This document shows positions 17,628-26,146 of a DNA stretch of 64,000 nucleotides, in pieces. Both the position numbers and the translations under genes were made by a program. Position 1 is the stretch's first letter, and each line of letters opens with the position of its first letter. The stretch comes from Vibrio sp. ED004 (GTDB taxonomy: Bacteria; Pseudomonadota; Gammaproteobacteria; Enterobacterales; Vibrionaceae). The notes under the pieces were generated by a model, which ran no database searches, was not told where the DNA came from, and was given only the letters and a program-made list of their open reading frames with translations. Location of the stretch: positions 496,001 to 560,000 of the forward strand of contig NZ_CP066150.1 of assembly GCF_023206395.1 (NCBI RefSeq), written 5' to 3'.

Positions 17628-19523
17628 GTGACAGTCCGAAACCTAATGACAATCGTTGGCCTTTGTTGGTTGAGTCTAACTGCTGGTGTGTGTGTCGCTG
17701 CTCAATCTGAACAAGCGATAGCAGCTCCAAGCCCAAGCCCAAACCAAAACCAAAACACAGATGAACCCGACCAGATTATCGAGGTTGGTGTGTTGGCGAC
17801 TCGAGGCAAGCTTTCGGCGCTGCAACGCTGGCAGCCAACAATGGATTGGTTGTCTGAACGCATTCCGGGTAAGCATTTTGTTCTCAAGCCTTTTAATTTG
17901 GAAGAGATGGCGGAAGCAGTAAAAGATGTCACGGTCGATTTTGTTGTCACCAACCCCGGTCAAGCAGTGCGTTTAGGACGTCAATACGCGCTCTCTTGGA
18001 TGGCGACCATGACCAGTCACAATTACGACGATCAAGGTGTGAGCAGCACGCGCAGTATCGGTTCGGCATTGGTGGTCAGAAGGATGTCACCGTATATCTC
18101 GTTTGAACAACTGAGCGGAAAGCCAATCGCGGCTGTCTCTGAAAATGCGTTTGGCGGCTACCTGACTATGCGCTACCAAGTAATGCAAGAAGGGCTCAAT
18201 CCCAATCACTTTTTCTCTAATACTCAGTTCTTGGGTTTCCCGATTGATGCCAGTTTGTACCAACTGCGAGAAGGATATATTGAGGCGGCAGTCGTCCCTG
18301 CTTGTCTGGTTGAAAACATGATCAGTGAAGGTTTGCTGGTGGCTGGGCAATATCGAGTCATCGGTAATCAAGCGCCTGAAGGCTTCCGATGCCAAGTGTC
18401 TACACCGCTGTATTCCAACTGGTCGTTTGCTAAGACAGAGCGGGCTTCTTCGGCACTGGCCAAACAGATGAGTCAGGTGTTATTTGCGATGCCAAAAAGC
18501 AGTGCGCCCGCGATTGCAGCCAATGCTTCGGGTTGGACGTCACCAACTAGTCTGCTCTCCATCGACAAGCTCTATCAGCAGCTCGACATGCACCCACTGC
18601 AACAGCCATGGTGGAAGGAAGCGTTAATCTGGCTTAAGTACAATCAGCAATGGGCATGGGCGTTCTTCATTCTTGTGGTGTTACTGAATGCTTACCACTT
18701 CTGGTTGGAATACAAATTCAGTCGAAGTAAAAAGCACTTGGAAGCCACGTTGCACAAGCTAAAAAGTAAGAGTGAGCAACTCGAGCACTCTCAACGCATT
18801 GCAGTCGTGGGCGAGTTGGGAAGCAGTTTGGCGCACGAGATCAATCAGCCCTTGGCAGCGATTCGTAACTACAGCGAAGGCGGCTTATTGCGGATTTCCA
18901 AAAACAAACCAATCACCGATATTGAACCTGTCTTTAAGAAGATCCAATCACAAGTGGATCGTGCAGACGCGATCATTCAACGCTTAAGAAACATGATAAA
19001 GAAACGCTCATCGGAAAAATCTCAGACTGACATCGAACAGTTACTCACCGACACCATTGAGTTGCTGCAATTTCGATTACAGAAACACAAGATAACCATT
19101 GAGCGTCATGCCATAGGTAAGCCTATCCAACTGCATGTCGATCCTGTGGGATTGCAGCAAGTGATTGTAAACCTGATCAACAATGCTACTGACGCGTGTA
19201 ACGCACAACAGCACCGCGAACAAAGCGCTGCGTCTGATATTGATAACAAAAACAGCGAGCCACCAACAATTAAAGTGATTACCGAGTATCAACCGGATAA
19301 AATGATGCTGTCGGTTATCGATAACGGCACGGGTTTAGATTTCACCGAACAACAAGTCACTCAAGCCTTTGTGAGTAGCAAAGAAAATGGCTTGGGTTTA
19401 GGGCTTGCGATTTGTCAAGACGTGATTGAAGACCACAGCGGTCAAATGACCATTAAGTCACTGATTCCTCATGGCTGTCACGTTGCAGTGACGTTACCTT
19501 TTTCTCTTTCAAATGATTCATAA
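17628..19523 (+). CDS. ttrS: Tetrathionate sensor histidine kinase TtrS
   Basis: About 631 aa from the GTG at 17628; a TTG at 17610 and an ATG at 17647 are alternatives, and spacing to GGAG does not decide. Signal peptide, then a periplasmic PhnD-like binding domain (about 50-310), one membrane span (about 340-362, WAWAFFILVVLLNAYHFWL), a HisKA domain with H403 in LAHEINQPLAAIRNYSEGG, and an HATPase domain with N-box NLINNATDA and GLGLGLAIC. Typical TtrS layout. It senses tetrathionate and phosphorylates TtrR, encoded 11 bp downstream. Divergent from ttrBCA as in Salmonella, where the order is ttrRS-ttrBCA. Confidence 0.9.
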   Translation: MTVRNLMTIVGLCWLSLTAGVCVAAQSEQAIAAPSPSPNQNQNTDEPDQIIEVGVLATRGKLSALQRWQPTMDWLSERIPGKHFVLKPFNLEEMAEAVKDVTVDFVVTNPGQAVRLGRQYALSWMATMTSHNYDDQGVSSTRSIGSALVVRRMSPYISFEQLSGKPIAAVSENAFGGYLTMRYQVMQEGLNPNHFFSNTQFLGFPIDASLYQLREGYIEAAVVPACLVENMISEGLLVAGQYRVIGNQAPEGFRCQVSTPLYSNWSFAKTERASSALAKQMSQVLFAMPKSSAPAIAANASGWTSPTSLLSIDKLYQQLDMHPLQQPWWKEALIWLKYNQQWAWAFFILVVLLNAYHFWLEYKFSRSKKHLEATLHKLKSKSEQLEHSQRIAVVGELGSSLAHEINQPLAAIRNYSEGGLLRISKNKPITDIEPVFKKIQSQVDRADAIIQRLRNMIKKRSSEKSQTDIEQLLTDTIELLQFRLQKHKITIERHAIGKPIQLHVDPVGLQQVIVNLINNATDACNAQQHREQSAASDIDNKNSEPPTIKVITEYQPDKMMLSVIDNGTGLDFTEQQVTQAFVSSKENGLGLGLAICQDVIEDHSGQMTIKSLIPHGCHVAVTLPFSLSNDS

Positions 19524-19534
19524 GGAATCTTGTT

Positions 19535-20137
19535 ATGCCTGAACTTCATCAAACGTTGCCGGTTTATGTGGTTGATGACGATGAGTCGATGCGTGACTCA
19601 CTGGTGTTCTTATTGGAAGAGCATGATTTTACGGTGTCAGCCTATGAAGATGGACCAAGCTTTTTAGATTCAGTGGATCTCACAAAGCCGGGCTGTGTAG
19701 TGCTAGACAGCAGAATGCCAGAAATGAGAGGACAACAAGTTCATGAGTTGATGGTGAAAGCACAGAGCCCACTGTCGGTGATCTATTTGACAGGGCATGG
19801 CGACGTGCCAATGGCAGTTGAAGCCTTACAAGCCGGCGCGGTGAATTTCTTCCAAAAACCAGTGAAAGGCAATGAGTTAGCTGAGGCAATCAAACAAGGT
19901 TTGGACGCTTCTGAAAAGCACTTACACATGAATGTGTATCGCCAAGCGTATGCATCATTGACTGAACGCGAAATCGACATTCTTAAGCAGATCATCGACG
20001 GAAAACGCAACCAAAAAATTGCCGATGAATTATGTATCGCGATGAGAACGGTGGAAGTACACCGAGCGAGTTTGATGAAGAAATTCTCAGCGAAGACGGT
20101 AGCGGAACTGGCTTACATATACGGACAATTGACTTAA
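19535..20137 (+). CDS. ttrR: Tetrathionate response regulator TtrR
   Basis: 200 aa FixJ-type regulator. Receiver domain with acidic pocket VDDDES (D14-D16), phosphoacceptor D58 (VVLDSRMPE), Thr in YLTGHGDVP and Lys in FFQKP. C-terminal LuxR-type HTH (LTEREIDILKQIIDGKRNQKIADEL, about 137-195). It should activate ttrBCA and, by the shared palindrome, tsdBA. Starts 11 bp after ttrS. Confidence 0.92.
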   Translation: MPELHQTLPVYVVDDDESMRDSLVFLLEEHDFTVSAYEDGPSFLDSVDLTKPGCVVLDSRMPEMRGQQVHELMVKAQSPLSVIYLTGHGDVPMAVEALQAGAVNFFQKPVKGNELAEAIKQGLDASEKHLHMNVYRQAYASLTEREIDILKQIIDGKRNQKIADELCIAMRTVEVHRASLMKKFSAKTVAELAYIYGQLT

Positions 20138-20443
20138 CTATCATTGTGAGAAATTCCTGATGGAAACCCATCAATTTTGTCACCGACATTTAGGTTTTTT
20201 CTAATGAAAGGTGGTCTTCCTAAGTAATCGATATTGAAGCAAGATCACACCATTTATGGCGTGCATACGGATAGGTCTAAGTAGACTTTTTATCGTTATG
20301 TATTCCTGAGATACTGAACTGAGTTCATTTTAGGGCAGAACGTTTTAATAACGGCGCTTTTCCCTGTAATTAGAAACATTCGCTATAGGTTGATGACTCC
20401 TCGACACCGAGATTTGTATCAGCCGAGTTAGGTTAAATAATTT
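20138..20443. other. Intergenic region with weak hairpins after ttrR
   Basis: 306 bp without a gene. A 6-bp hairpin (TGATGG/CCATCA, 20158-20173) followed by ATTTTG and a small hairpin GTCTAAGTAGAC followed by five T (20275-20291) are weak terminator candidates for ttrSR. The rest presumably holds the promoter of the next gene. Confidence 0.4.
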
Positions 20444-21664
20444 ATGAGTACAATGGGAATCGCAATTGGTGCGACGGCTCTTTCGTTAATACTTGTGGCC
20501 GTGTGGCTGATTTCTTTATCGCTAAGAAAACAGCGCTTGGAACAAGAACGCAAAGCTCGTGCGGTCGCCTACCGAAAAGCGATTGAAAAAGCACGCATCC
20601 AAGAGCAAAAAGAGCGCCATTTCAAAGCCGAAACCGGACATGTTCCATCGATTCTATATTTGGCGAAGGAGGCCGAACGTAACAATATCAAGGAAGCCTT
20701 GTATTGGTACGATAAAGCCGCGCATTTAGATAATATCAATGGCATGTACGGTATTGTGCGCCTAAGCATGAAGCGTAAAGAAGACCTGATTTTAAGAGAG
20801 AAAGCCAACTTTTGGCAGCTGGCAATCTCTGCTTTAGACAATGACGTATCAGCGAAATTCGAGATGGGTAAAGCGCTCGTCTATGGTCGTGGAACCGATA
20901 AAAACATCCCTAAGGGTTATACCTATATTGAAGAGTCAGCGGCTGGTGGTAATACCGAAGCGATGCTGTTTATCGGTGACTGGTGTCTAGACAAAGAAAA
21001 CCCAGATTACTCCGCCGAAAGCTCGTTTGAGTGGTACCACAAGGCCGCTGAAAAAAATAACCTAGACGGCAAGATCAAACTCGGTATGAGCTATTTGAAC
21101 GGTGTTGGTGTCGAGCCTAACCATGGTGAGGCGGTTTATTGGTTTGAGACGGCCGCAGAAAAGAACAGTGCAGAAGCGATGTTTAGAGCGGGTGAGGCTT
21201 GGATCGACCATGGCGAGCACGGCAATGCCATTGCTTATATCTGGCTATTTCTATCGGCTCATTTTGGATACTCAGAAGCCAAGCATTTGAGGGATAAAGT
21301 AGGCGGGGAGCTTGGTGTGGATGCAGTCGTGGGCTTACAGGCTCTGACTAAGCCAATAATGACTAAGCTGACCCAAGAAGCAATCACTAAGCATTCAATC
21401 ATTAAAGCGCTTAACAAGCTCTACAAACGCAATATACCTGTTCCTAAGAAAATAAAAGAAGTGCTCGATGAAGAAGGTAATGAGTTGAATGTAGATGAGA
21501 GCCACATAGCGACTCAAGCGCCGAATGCTCAAGATACTAATGTTGATTACAGCCAGCAACCTAACACCGAACAAGCTTCAACAGAGAGACAAGCGACACC
21601 AAATAGTGATCCTCTAGATTTCAGTCAGTCTGCGGTTGAGTCTAACTGGAACAGAAACCAGTAA
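20444..21664 (+). CDS. Membrane-anchored Sel1-repeat protein
   Basis: 406 aa. An N-terminal membrane segment (about 5-27) is followed by a charged, coiled-coil-like stretch (28-60), then Sel1/TPR-like repeats from about 65 to 285. Clear units are AKFEMGKALVYGRGTDKNIPKGYTYIEESAAGG and IKLGMSYLNGVGVEPNHGEAVYWFETAAEK. The C-terminal 80 residues are hydrophilic, Gln/Asn/Ser-rich and probably disordered. Sel1 proteins are scaffolds; the partner is unknown. Stands alone between the ttr locus and sstT, ended by a bidirectional terminator. Confidence 0.8.
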   Translation: MSTMGIAIGATALSLILVAVWLISLSLRKQRLEQERKARAVAYRKAIEKARIQEQKERHFKAETGHVPSILYLAKEAERNNIKEALYWYDKAAHLDNINGMYGIVRLSMKRKEDLILREKANFWQLAISALDNDVSAKFEMGKALVYGRGTDKNIPKGYTYIEESAAGGNTEAMLFIGDWCLDKENPDYSAESSFEWYHKAAEKNNLDGKIKLGMSYLNGVGVEPNHGEAVYWFETAAEKNSAEAMFRAGEAWIDHGEHGNAIAYIWLFLSAHFGYSEAKHLRDKVGGELGVDAVVGLQALTKPIMTKLTQEAITKHSIIKALNKLYKRNIPVPKKIKEVLDEEGNELNVDESHIATQAPNAQDTNVDYSQQPNTEQASTERQATPNSDPLDFSQSAVESNWNRNQ

Positions 21665-21760
21665 GCCCGGCTCATTGACTTGATAGGTTCTCCTATGGAG
21701 CAAATGGCTGAGAGCTATTAAGTGATGTCGTTTCAGCTTTAACCACGAAAATTAGACAAC

Positions 21761-21789
21761 AAAAAAGGGAAGCAGATGCTTCCCTTTTT
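21761..21789. terminator. Bidirectional terminator between the Sel1 gene and sstT
   Basis: 7-bp stem GGGAAGC/GCTTCCC, loop AGAT, six A before and five T after, so it can serve both converging transcripts. Confidence 0.9.
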
Positions 21790-21813
21790 ATTTGTGTGTT
21801 GTTTGCTTTAAGA

Positions 21814-21850
21814 GCTAAGAGCTAAGAGCTAAGAGCTAAGAGCTAAGAGC
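21814..21850. repeat. Heptanucleotide tandem repeat (GCTAAGA)n next to sstT stop
   Basis: Five perfect copies of GCTAAGA (equivalent to CTAAGAG) plus a partial copy, ending at the sstT stop codon. It lies between the stop and the terminator, so it should be transcribed into the sstT 3' UTR. Confidence 0.93.
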
Positions 21851-23068
21851 TTATGACGCTTTGTTTTGCTCAGCTTTACATACTGCAGCAGTGAACACTA
21901 CGTCAGTTGAGCTGTTAAGTGCTGTTTCAGCCGAATCTTGAATCACACCGATAATGAAACCTACCGCAACAACCTGCATCGCTACATCGTTAGAAATACC
22001 GAATAGGCCACATGCTAGTGGGATAAGCAGCAGTGAACCGCCTGCAACACCCGATGCGCCACATGCCGAAATTGCAGCAACAAGGCTTAGTAGAATCGCA
22101 GTGAAGATATCAATCTCAATACCCATTGTGTGTACAGCAGCAAGTGTTAACACAGTGATAGTGATTGCAGCACCCGCCATGTTGATCGTTGCACCTAGAG
22201 GGATAGATACAGAGTAAGTATCTTCGTCTAGGTTTAGCTTCTTACAAAGGTTCATGTTCACTGGGATGTTTGCAGCACTTGAACGAGTGAAGAACGCCGT
22301 TACACCAGATTCACGGATACATTGCAGCACAAGTGGGTATGGGTTCTGTTTTGTTTTTGCAAATACAAGCAGTGGGTTAACCACAAGTGCAATGATCAGC
22401 ATTGAGCTAAGTAGAACTGCTAGCAGTTGACCGTAGCTTGCTAGAGCATCGAAGCCCGTTGTTGCGAATGTCGTTGAAACAAGACCAAAGATACCAAATG
22501 GCGCAAGACGGATAATGAAGCGAACAATGTGTGAAACACTGTGGCTGAGGTCTTCGAAAACCGCTTTGGTTGTTGCAGATGCGTGGTGCAGTGCAAGACC
22601 AAGACCGATTGCCCAAGCAAGAATGCCGATGTAGTTCGCGTTCATTAGCGCGCTAACTGGGTTATCTACAAGCTTGAATAGAAGGGTATGAAGAACTTCC
22701 GCGATACCTTGAGGAGGGTTAGCACCTTCAGCGCCAGCAACCAGTGTCAAAGTGGTTGGGAACATGAAGCTCAGTACTACAGCTGTCAGTGCAGCAGAGA
22801 ACGTACCAATCAGGTAAAGCACAATGATTGGACGCATATGAGTATGCTGACCTTTCTTTTGGTTTGCGATAGAAGCTGCAACAAGAATGAATACTAAAAT
22901 TGGGGCAACAGCTTTCAGAGCACCAACAAACAGACTACCTAGTAGGCCTGCGTCTTGAGCTGCTGAAGGAGAAACCATGGCGAGAACGACACCGAAAACA
23001 ATACCAGCAAGGATCTGTAGGACAAGGTTCCCACGAGCGATGCGGGCGAGCATGTTGTGATTTTGCAT
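21851..23068 (-). CDS. sstT: Na+/serine-threonine symporter SstT
   Basis: 405 aa, dicarboxylate/amino acid:cation symporter (DAACS) fold, close to SstT in length. Eight-helix-type hydrophobic pattern with the two re-entrant motifs: the Ser/Ala-rich [12 protein letters not shown] (first hairpin, about 255-267) and NMAGAAITI (about 295-304), then [16 protein letters not shown] (second hairpin). It imports serine and threonine with sodium. Monocistronic, with a terminator downstream; a TATAAT-like box lies about 30 bp upstream of the start. Confidence 0.92.
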   Translation of the reverse strand: MQNHNMLARIARGNLVLQILAGIVFGVVLAMVSPSAAQDAGLLGSLFVGALKAVAPILVFILVAASIANQKKGQHTHMRPIIVLYLIGTFSAALTAVVLSFMFPTTLTLVAGAEGANPPQGIAEVLHTLLFKLVDNPVSALMNANYIGILAWAIGLGLALHHASATTKAVFEDLSHSVSHIVRFIIRLAPFGIFGLVSTTFATTGFDALASYGQLLAVLLSSMLIIALVVNPLLVFAKTKQNPYPLVLQCIRESGVTAFFTRSSAANIPVNMNLCKKLNLDEDTYSVSIPLGATINMAGAAITITVLTLAAVHTMGIEIDIFTAILLSLVAAISACGASGVAGGSLLLIPLACGLFGISNDVAMQVVAVGFIIGVIQDSAETALNSSTDVVFTAAVCKAEQNKAS

Positions 23069-23384
23069 AAAATACCTGCAATTGTTAAATTATTATAGTG
23101 ATGTATCTTTTATAAAGTTGTACCAAATCCAACTATACACTAGTGGAATGGGCGGTCATATTAGCGGGATCTTAGAGGGTGTCTAGGAATAGTTTACTTT
23201 TAGGGTGATTGTTTGCGCCATGTGGTGTTTTTAGAGCTAAATGTTAAATAATTGTATTTTGATTGGGCTATAAATCTGCAGAACTACATTTATTAGACCT
23301 AATGTACTGTAAGTTTAGAAATGTAAATGCTCATAGGTAAGAACATTGTGTGCATAAATAGTCGCTTTGCTACCAAATTGAAAC

Positions 23385-23417
23385 AAAAAGCCCCATGTGT
23401 TTAACACGGTGGGGCTT
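23385..23417 (-). terminator. Terminator after the rsgA-type gene
   Basis: Minus strand: outer stem AGCCCC/GGGGCT with an inner GTGT/ACAC hairpin, followed by TTTT. It lies about 40 bp after the stop. Confidence 0.8.
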
Positions 23418-23457
23418 CGTCGTTTTAATAAAGCGTATTGTGATTAACTTGATTGGT

Positions 23458-24522
23458 TTAATCAGTCGCTTTTTTTATGTTTCGGCTTTCTGACTGTACG
23501 GTTTTGTACATCTTGGAAAGTTGTTTGCTGTTCGCGCGTTGCTCTGCCAATGAGGCGCCATTTCTGGCTTGCTCTCTCAATAACTTTTGATAGTTAGTAA
23601 ATCGTCTTTCAGACAAATCACCATCCTCAATGGCTTTGCGTATCTTGCATCCCGGCTCGGATTCATGATGACAATCAGAGAAACGACAATGCATGGCTAA
23701 CTCTTCGACATCAGAAAAGGTTTCACTCACGCCTTCAGCACAGTCAGCAAGTTGTAGCTCTCGCATTCCTGGAGTATCGAGCAGTAAACCACCCGATGTT
23801 AGCAAGTGGAGCGATCGTGATGTGGTTGTATGACGACCTTTACTGTCGTCTTCGCGAATGCCACCCGTCGCTTGCTGAGTTTCACCGAGCAATGAGTTTA
23901 CTAGCGTAGATTTGCCCACACCAGATGAGCCCATCAAAGCGACGGTTTTGCCTGTTTTACACCAAGGTGACAATACTTGAGTTGATTCTTGGTCAAGGCT
24001 GTTCACTGCTTCGATCATCAGCATAGAATCTAAGCTTTGCACTTGCTGTACTTTGTCTTGGTGGTCGTCACACAAGTCTTTCTTAGTCAGTACTATAACG
24101 GCTTCAACTTGAGCTTCATTGGCGAGTGCGAGATATCGCTCGATGCGGCTCAGATTAAAGTCATTGTTTAACGAGACCACGATAAAAACGGTGTCGATAT
24201 TGGCTGAAATATATTGTTCTGCGACGCGACTGCCCGCTGCTTTACGGCTGAAGAGCGATTGACGCTCTAGCAAACGGTCGAATTGAAGCTCAGAGCTCAA
24301 GATTACCCAGTCGCCAACCGTCATTGCGGGTTGGTTTTGATGGATAGGCAGAACGATTTCGCCCTGTTCTGACGGCAGTGTATAGCCGCTGCGATGATGT
24401 GCGACGATACGAGCAATGACGGAATGATCATAGTCTTCGAGTGTCAGTTGTTGTTGGAATACAGGTTGCCATCCAAGTTGTTGAAGTGACATTGGATGAG
24501 AAAATGCGTTTTGTGAATTCAT
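23458..24522 (-). CDS. rsgA: RsgA-type circularly permuted ribosome biogenesis GTPase
   Basis: 354 aa. An N-terminal OB-like domain (about 1-105) precedes a permuted GTPase domain: the NKxD-equivalent LTKKDLCD comes before GSSGVGKST (K204) and DTPGMREL. The C-terminal zinc region [16 protein letters not shown] is intact. RsgA matures the 30S ribosomal subunit. The canonical vibrio rsgA lies near psd/orn; this copy has sstT and a copper operon as neighbours, so it may be a paralogue. Its ATG has only a weak ribosome binding site and lies behind a leader of about 400 nt carrying a tiny ORF, a cloverleaf-like structure and 19-bp repeats. Confidence 0.88.
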   Translation of the reverse strand: MNSQNAFSHPMSLQQLGWQPVFQQQLTLEDYDHSVIARIVAHHRSGYTLPSEQGEIVLPIHQNQPAMTVGDWVILSSELQFDRLLERQSLFSRKAAGSRVAEQYISANIDTVFIVVSLNNDFNLSRIERYLALANEAQVEAVIVLTKKDLCDDHQDKVQQVQSLDSMLMIEAVNSLDQESTQVLSPWCKTGKTVALMGSSGVGKSTLVNSLLGETQQATGGIREDDSKGRHTTTSRSLHLLTSGGLLLDTPGMRELQLADCAEGVSETFSDVEELAMHCRFSDCHHESEPGCKIRKAIEDGDLSERRFTNYQKLLREQARNGASLAEQRANSKQLSKMYKTVQSESRNIKKATD

Positions 24523-24554
24523 GTTTATTTACCCAGACGTGCGAGCTTTCTTTT

Positions 24555-24600
24555 CTTATGAGTGCATTAAAGTCTTATGAGAGCATTAACATCTTGTGAG
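24555..24600. repeat. 19-bp tandem repeat upstream of the rsgA-type gene
   Basis: Two adjacent imperfect 19-nt units (CTTATGAG(T/A)GCATTAA then AGT or CAT; 24555-24573 and 24574-24592) and the start of a third (CTTGTGAG). It lies 33-78 nt upstream of the start codon, in the presumed 5' UTR. Confidence 0.75.
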
Positions 24601-24696
24601 ATCTCAGTTTGTTGAGGAGATCAAAAAGTGTTGATGAGATAAAAGCATCGAGACGTCAAAAATGTTTTGAGCTTGGGTCGAATTCAAATAGATAGG

Positions 24697-24766
24697 ACCC
24701 CGGATTTAGTCATGCATTGCTGAGCATGCAGGTATTGATCACTTACAGATCAATAGTAAACCGGGT
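24697..24766. other. Three-way-junction-like structured element
   Basis: An outer stem pairs ACCCCGGATTTA (24697-24708) with TAAACCGGGT (24757-24766). It encloses two hairpins: TGCA(T)TGC-TGA-GCATGCA (24713-24730) and an 8-bp perfect stem TATTGATC/GATCAATA (24733-24740 and 24748-24755). The fold is possible on either strand. It lies between a 15-codon ORF and the rsgA-type gene on the minus strand. I do not recognise the family; it lacks tRNA T-loop and anticodon features. Confidence 0.5.
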
Positions 24767-24836
24767 AAAAGTGTGCGGTAGCCAGTCGATGGCTTAAGTT
24801 GGTCGTTCGAGATTAAAGTTTGCTTAACCAAACAAA

Positions 24837-24884
24837 TTAACGCGTTACTTTTACTGCCAGTTTTAGTGTTTTCATTACAATCAT
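24837..24884 (-). CDS. Putative 15-residue leader peptide
   Basis: ATG at 24884 is preceded by AAGGAGAA at close to ideal spacing (7-8 nt), one of the best Shine-Dalgarno sites in the window. It encodes MIVMKTLKLAVKVTR and stops at TAA. The peptide is basic and hydrophobic. It lies just downstream of the copper operon terminator, so it must have its own promoter, and 315 nt upstream of the rsgA-type gene on the same strand. It may be a leader peptide or an independent microprotein. No homologue is recognised. Confidence 0.45.
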   Translation of the reverse strand: MIVMKTLKLAVKVTR

Positions 24885-24946
24885 CTTCTATTCTCCTTGG
24901 TTATTAATGTGGTCAGGCTTTGAATAAAAAGCGAGCTCAGTTTAGC

Positions 24947-24979
24947 AAAAAGCCACGATGGCGAGAAGTCATCGTGGCT
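24947..24979 (-). terminator. Terminator after the copper chaperone gene
   Basis: Minus strand: 10-bp stem AGCCACGATG/CATCGTGGCT with a 9-nt loop, followed by TTTT. Confidence 0.9.
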
Positions 24980-25007
24980 TAATTTGTTTCATTGATTGTG
25001 AATCCGA

Positions 25008-25466
25008 TTAGTGATGATCGTGATTCATCTTTTTCATGCCGCTCATTACTTTCTTAACTGGCGCTTCAAAGGTTTGCGTTTCACCGTTAGCGAAAGTCAG
25101 AGTCATCTCGATCTGCTCACCTTCTTTTAGACCCTCTTTTAGGTCGAACAACATAATGTGCAGGCTGCCAGGTTTAAGTACCGCTTCACCATTCGCAGGA
25201 ATTGTGATCTCTTGAACTTGGCGCATCTTCATTACGTCGCCATCAACGATAACATCATGAAGCTCTACCTTGCCTGCAGCAGGTGTCGTTGCAGAAACAA
25301 TAGCGCGATCTTTATCGCTGTGGTTCATCAGAGTCGTGAATACTGCGCTGTTCACTGCTGAAGGTGGTGTTGCGCGAGCGTACGCGTCGTGAACCATAAT
25401 GTCGCTATTCGCGTGAGCAAAGGGAGTGAGCAATAAGCCTGCTAGAGCAAGTGCTTTTAACTTCAT
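25008..25466 (-). CDS. Periplasmic copper chaperone PCu(A)C
   Basis: 152 aa; signal peptide MKLKALALAGLLLTPFAHA, then a PCu(A)C (DUF461) domain. The copper-binding His/Met positions are visible: ELHDV, MKMRQV and LKPGSLHIMLF. The C-terminal tail is Met/His-rich (MSGMKKMNHDHH), a second likely copper site. In other bacteria PCu(A)C works with Sco to load CuA or CuB of heme-copper oxidases. Last gene of a three-gene unit with sco; 83 bp separate it from sco. Confidence 0.92.
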   Translation of the reverse strand: MKLKALALAGLLLTPFAHANSDIMVHDAYARATPPSAVNSAVFTTLMNHSDKDRAIVSATTPAAGKVELHDVIVDGDVMKMRQVQEITIPANGEAVLKPGSLHIMLFDLKEGLKEGEQIEMTLTFANGETQTFEAPVKKVMSGMKKMNHDHH

Positions 25467-25549
25467 GTTGTTGTCCTTATTTTTATGTTTTGGTCTGGGA
25501 CCTGACTTTATGTTTGAACTTTATTGGTTAAGTTCTTTGTTGTTGCGTC

Positions 25550-26146
25550 TTACTGCGTCAGCTTGTTGATAGCCTCAACAATTGGCGCTGGCGTTAACGT
25601 GTGCGGTACTTTAGTTATCAAGGTACCGTCGGGCTTTAAAAAATAAAAATATGAGCTGTGGTCAAGGGTATATTCCAATTCTGAACCTTCAAGCTTGGTC
25701 TTTCTGAAAATAACACCGTAGTTATGTGCAAGCGTGGTTGTCACGTCTAACGGGCCACTTAATCCTTCCATCATTGGGTGGAAGTATTGTGCGTATTCGT
25801 AAGAAGCTTCTGCGGCATCGCGCTCAGGATCAAGAGAGACAAACATTGGGCGAATATTTGCTTTTGCTTCGTCAGAGACTTGGTTAAGTGCTCCAGCTAA
25901 CATTGCTAGTGAGGTAGGGCATACATCTGGGCAACGTGTGAAACCGAAGTAAACGATACGAATTCTGTCGTCGGTTTCGTCAAAGATTTCCGTTGGCTGA
26001 TTATCTTTACCAAAAAGGGTTGTTGCGGAGAACTCTTGCTTTGCAGCGTGCTGTTCTTGAGCTTCGTTTTGCCCATCAAGGTAGCTTTTGACACCAAAGC
26101 CAAGTACAAACGCTACCACTAATGCTAACGACCAATTCTTACTCAT
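25550..26146 (-). CDS. SCO1/SenC-family copper-thiol protein
   Basis: 198 aa with one N-terminal membrane anchor (about 5-22) and a periplasmic thioredoxin-like domain. Copper ligands are present: CPDVC (C72, C76) and H163 in LDHSSY. Sco proteins deliver copper to, or reduce the thiols of, the CuA centre of cytochrome oxidase. It overlaps the upstream gene by 4 bp (ATGA) and precedes the PCu(A)C gene. Confidence 0.92.
   Translation of the reverse strand: MSKNWSLALVVAFVLGFGVKSYLDGQNEAQEQHAAKQEFSATTLFGKDNQPTEIFDETDDRIRIVYFGFTRCPDVCPTSLAMLAGALNQVSDEAKANIRPMFVSLDPERDAAEASYEYAQYFHPMMEGLSGPLDVTTTLAHNYGVIFRKTKLEGSELEYTLDHSSYFYFLKPDGTLITKVPHTLTPAPIVEAINKLTQ

Noticed and set aside
24697..24766. tRNA-like cloverleaf or integron attC site
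   Set aside because: The size is right, but there is no T-loop TTCRA, no anticodon arm and no 7-bp acceptor. No GTTRRRY-type attC core is present, and no integrase or cassette genes are nearby.
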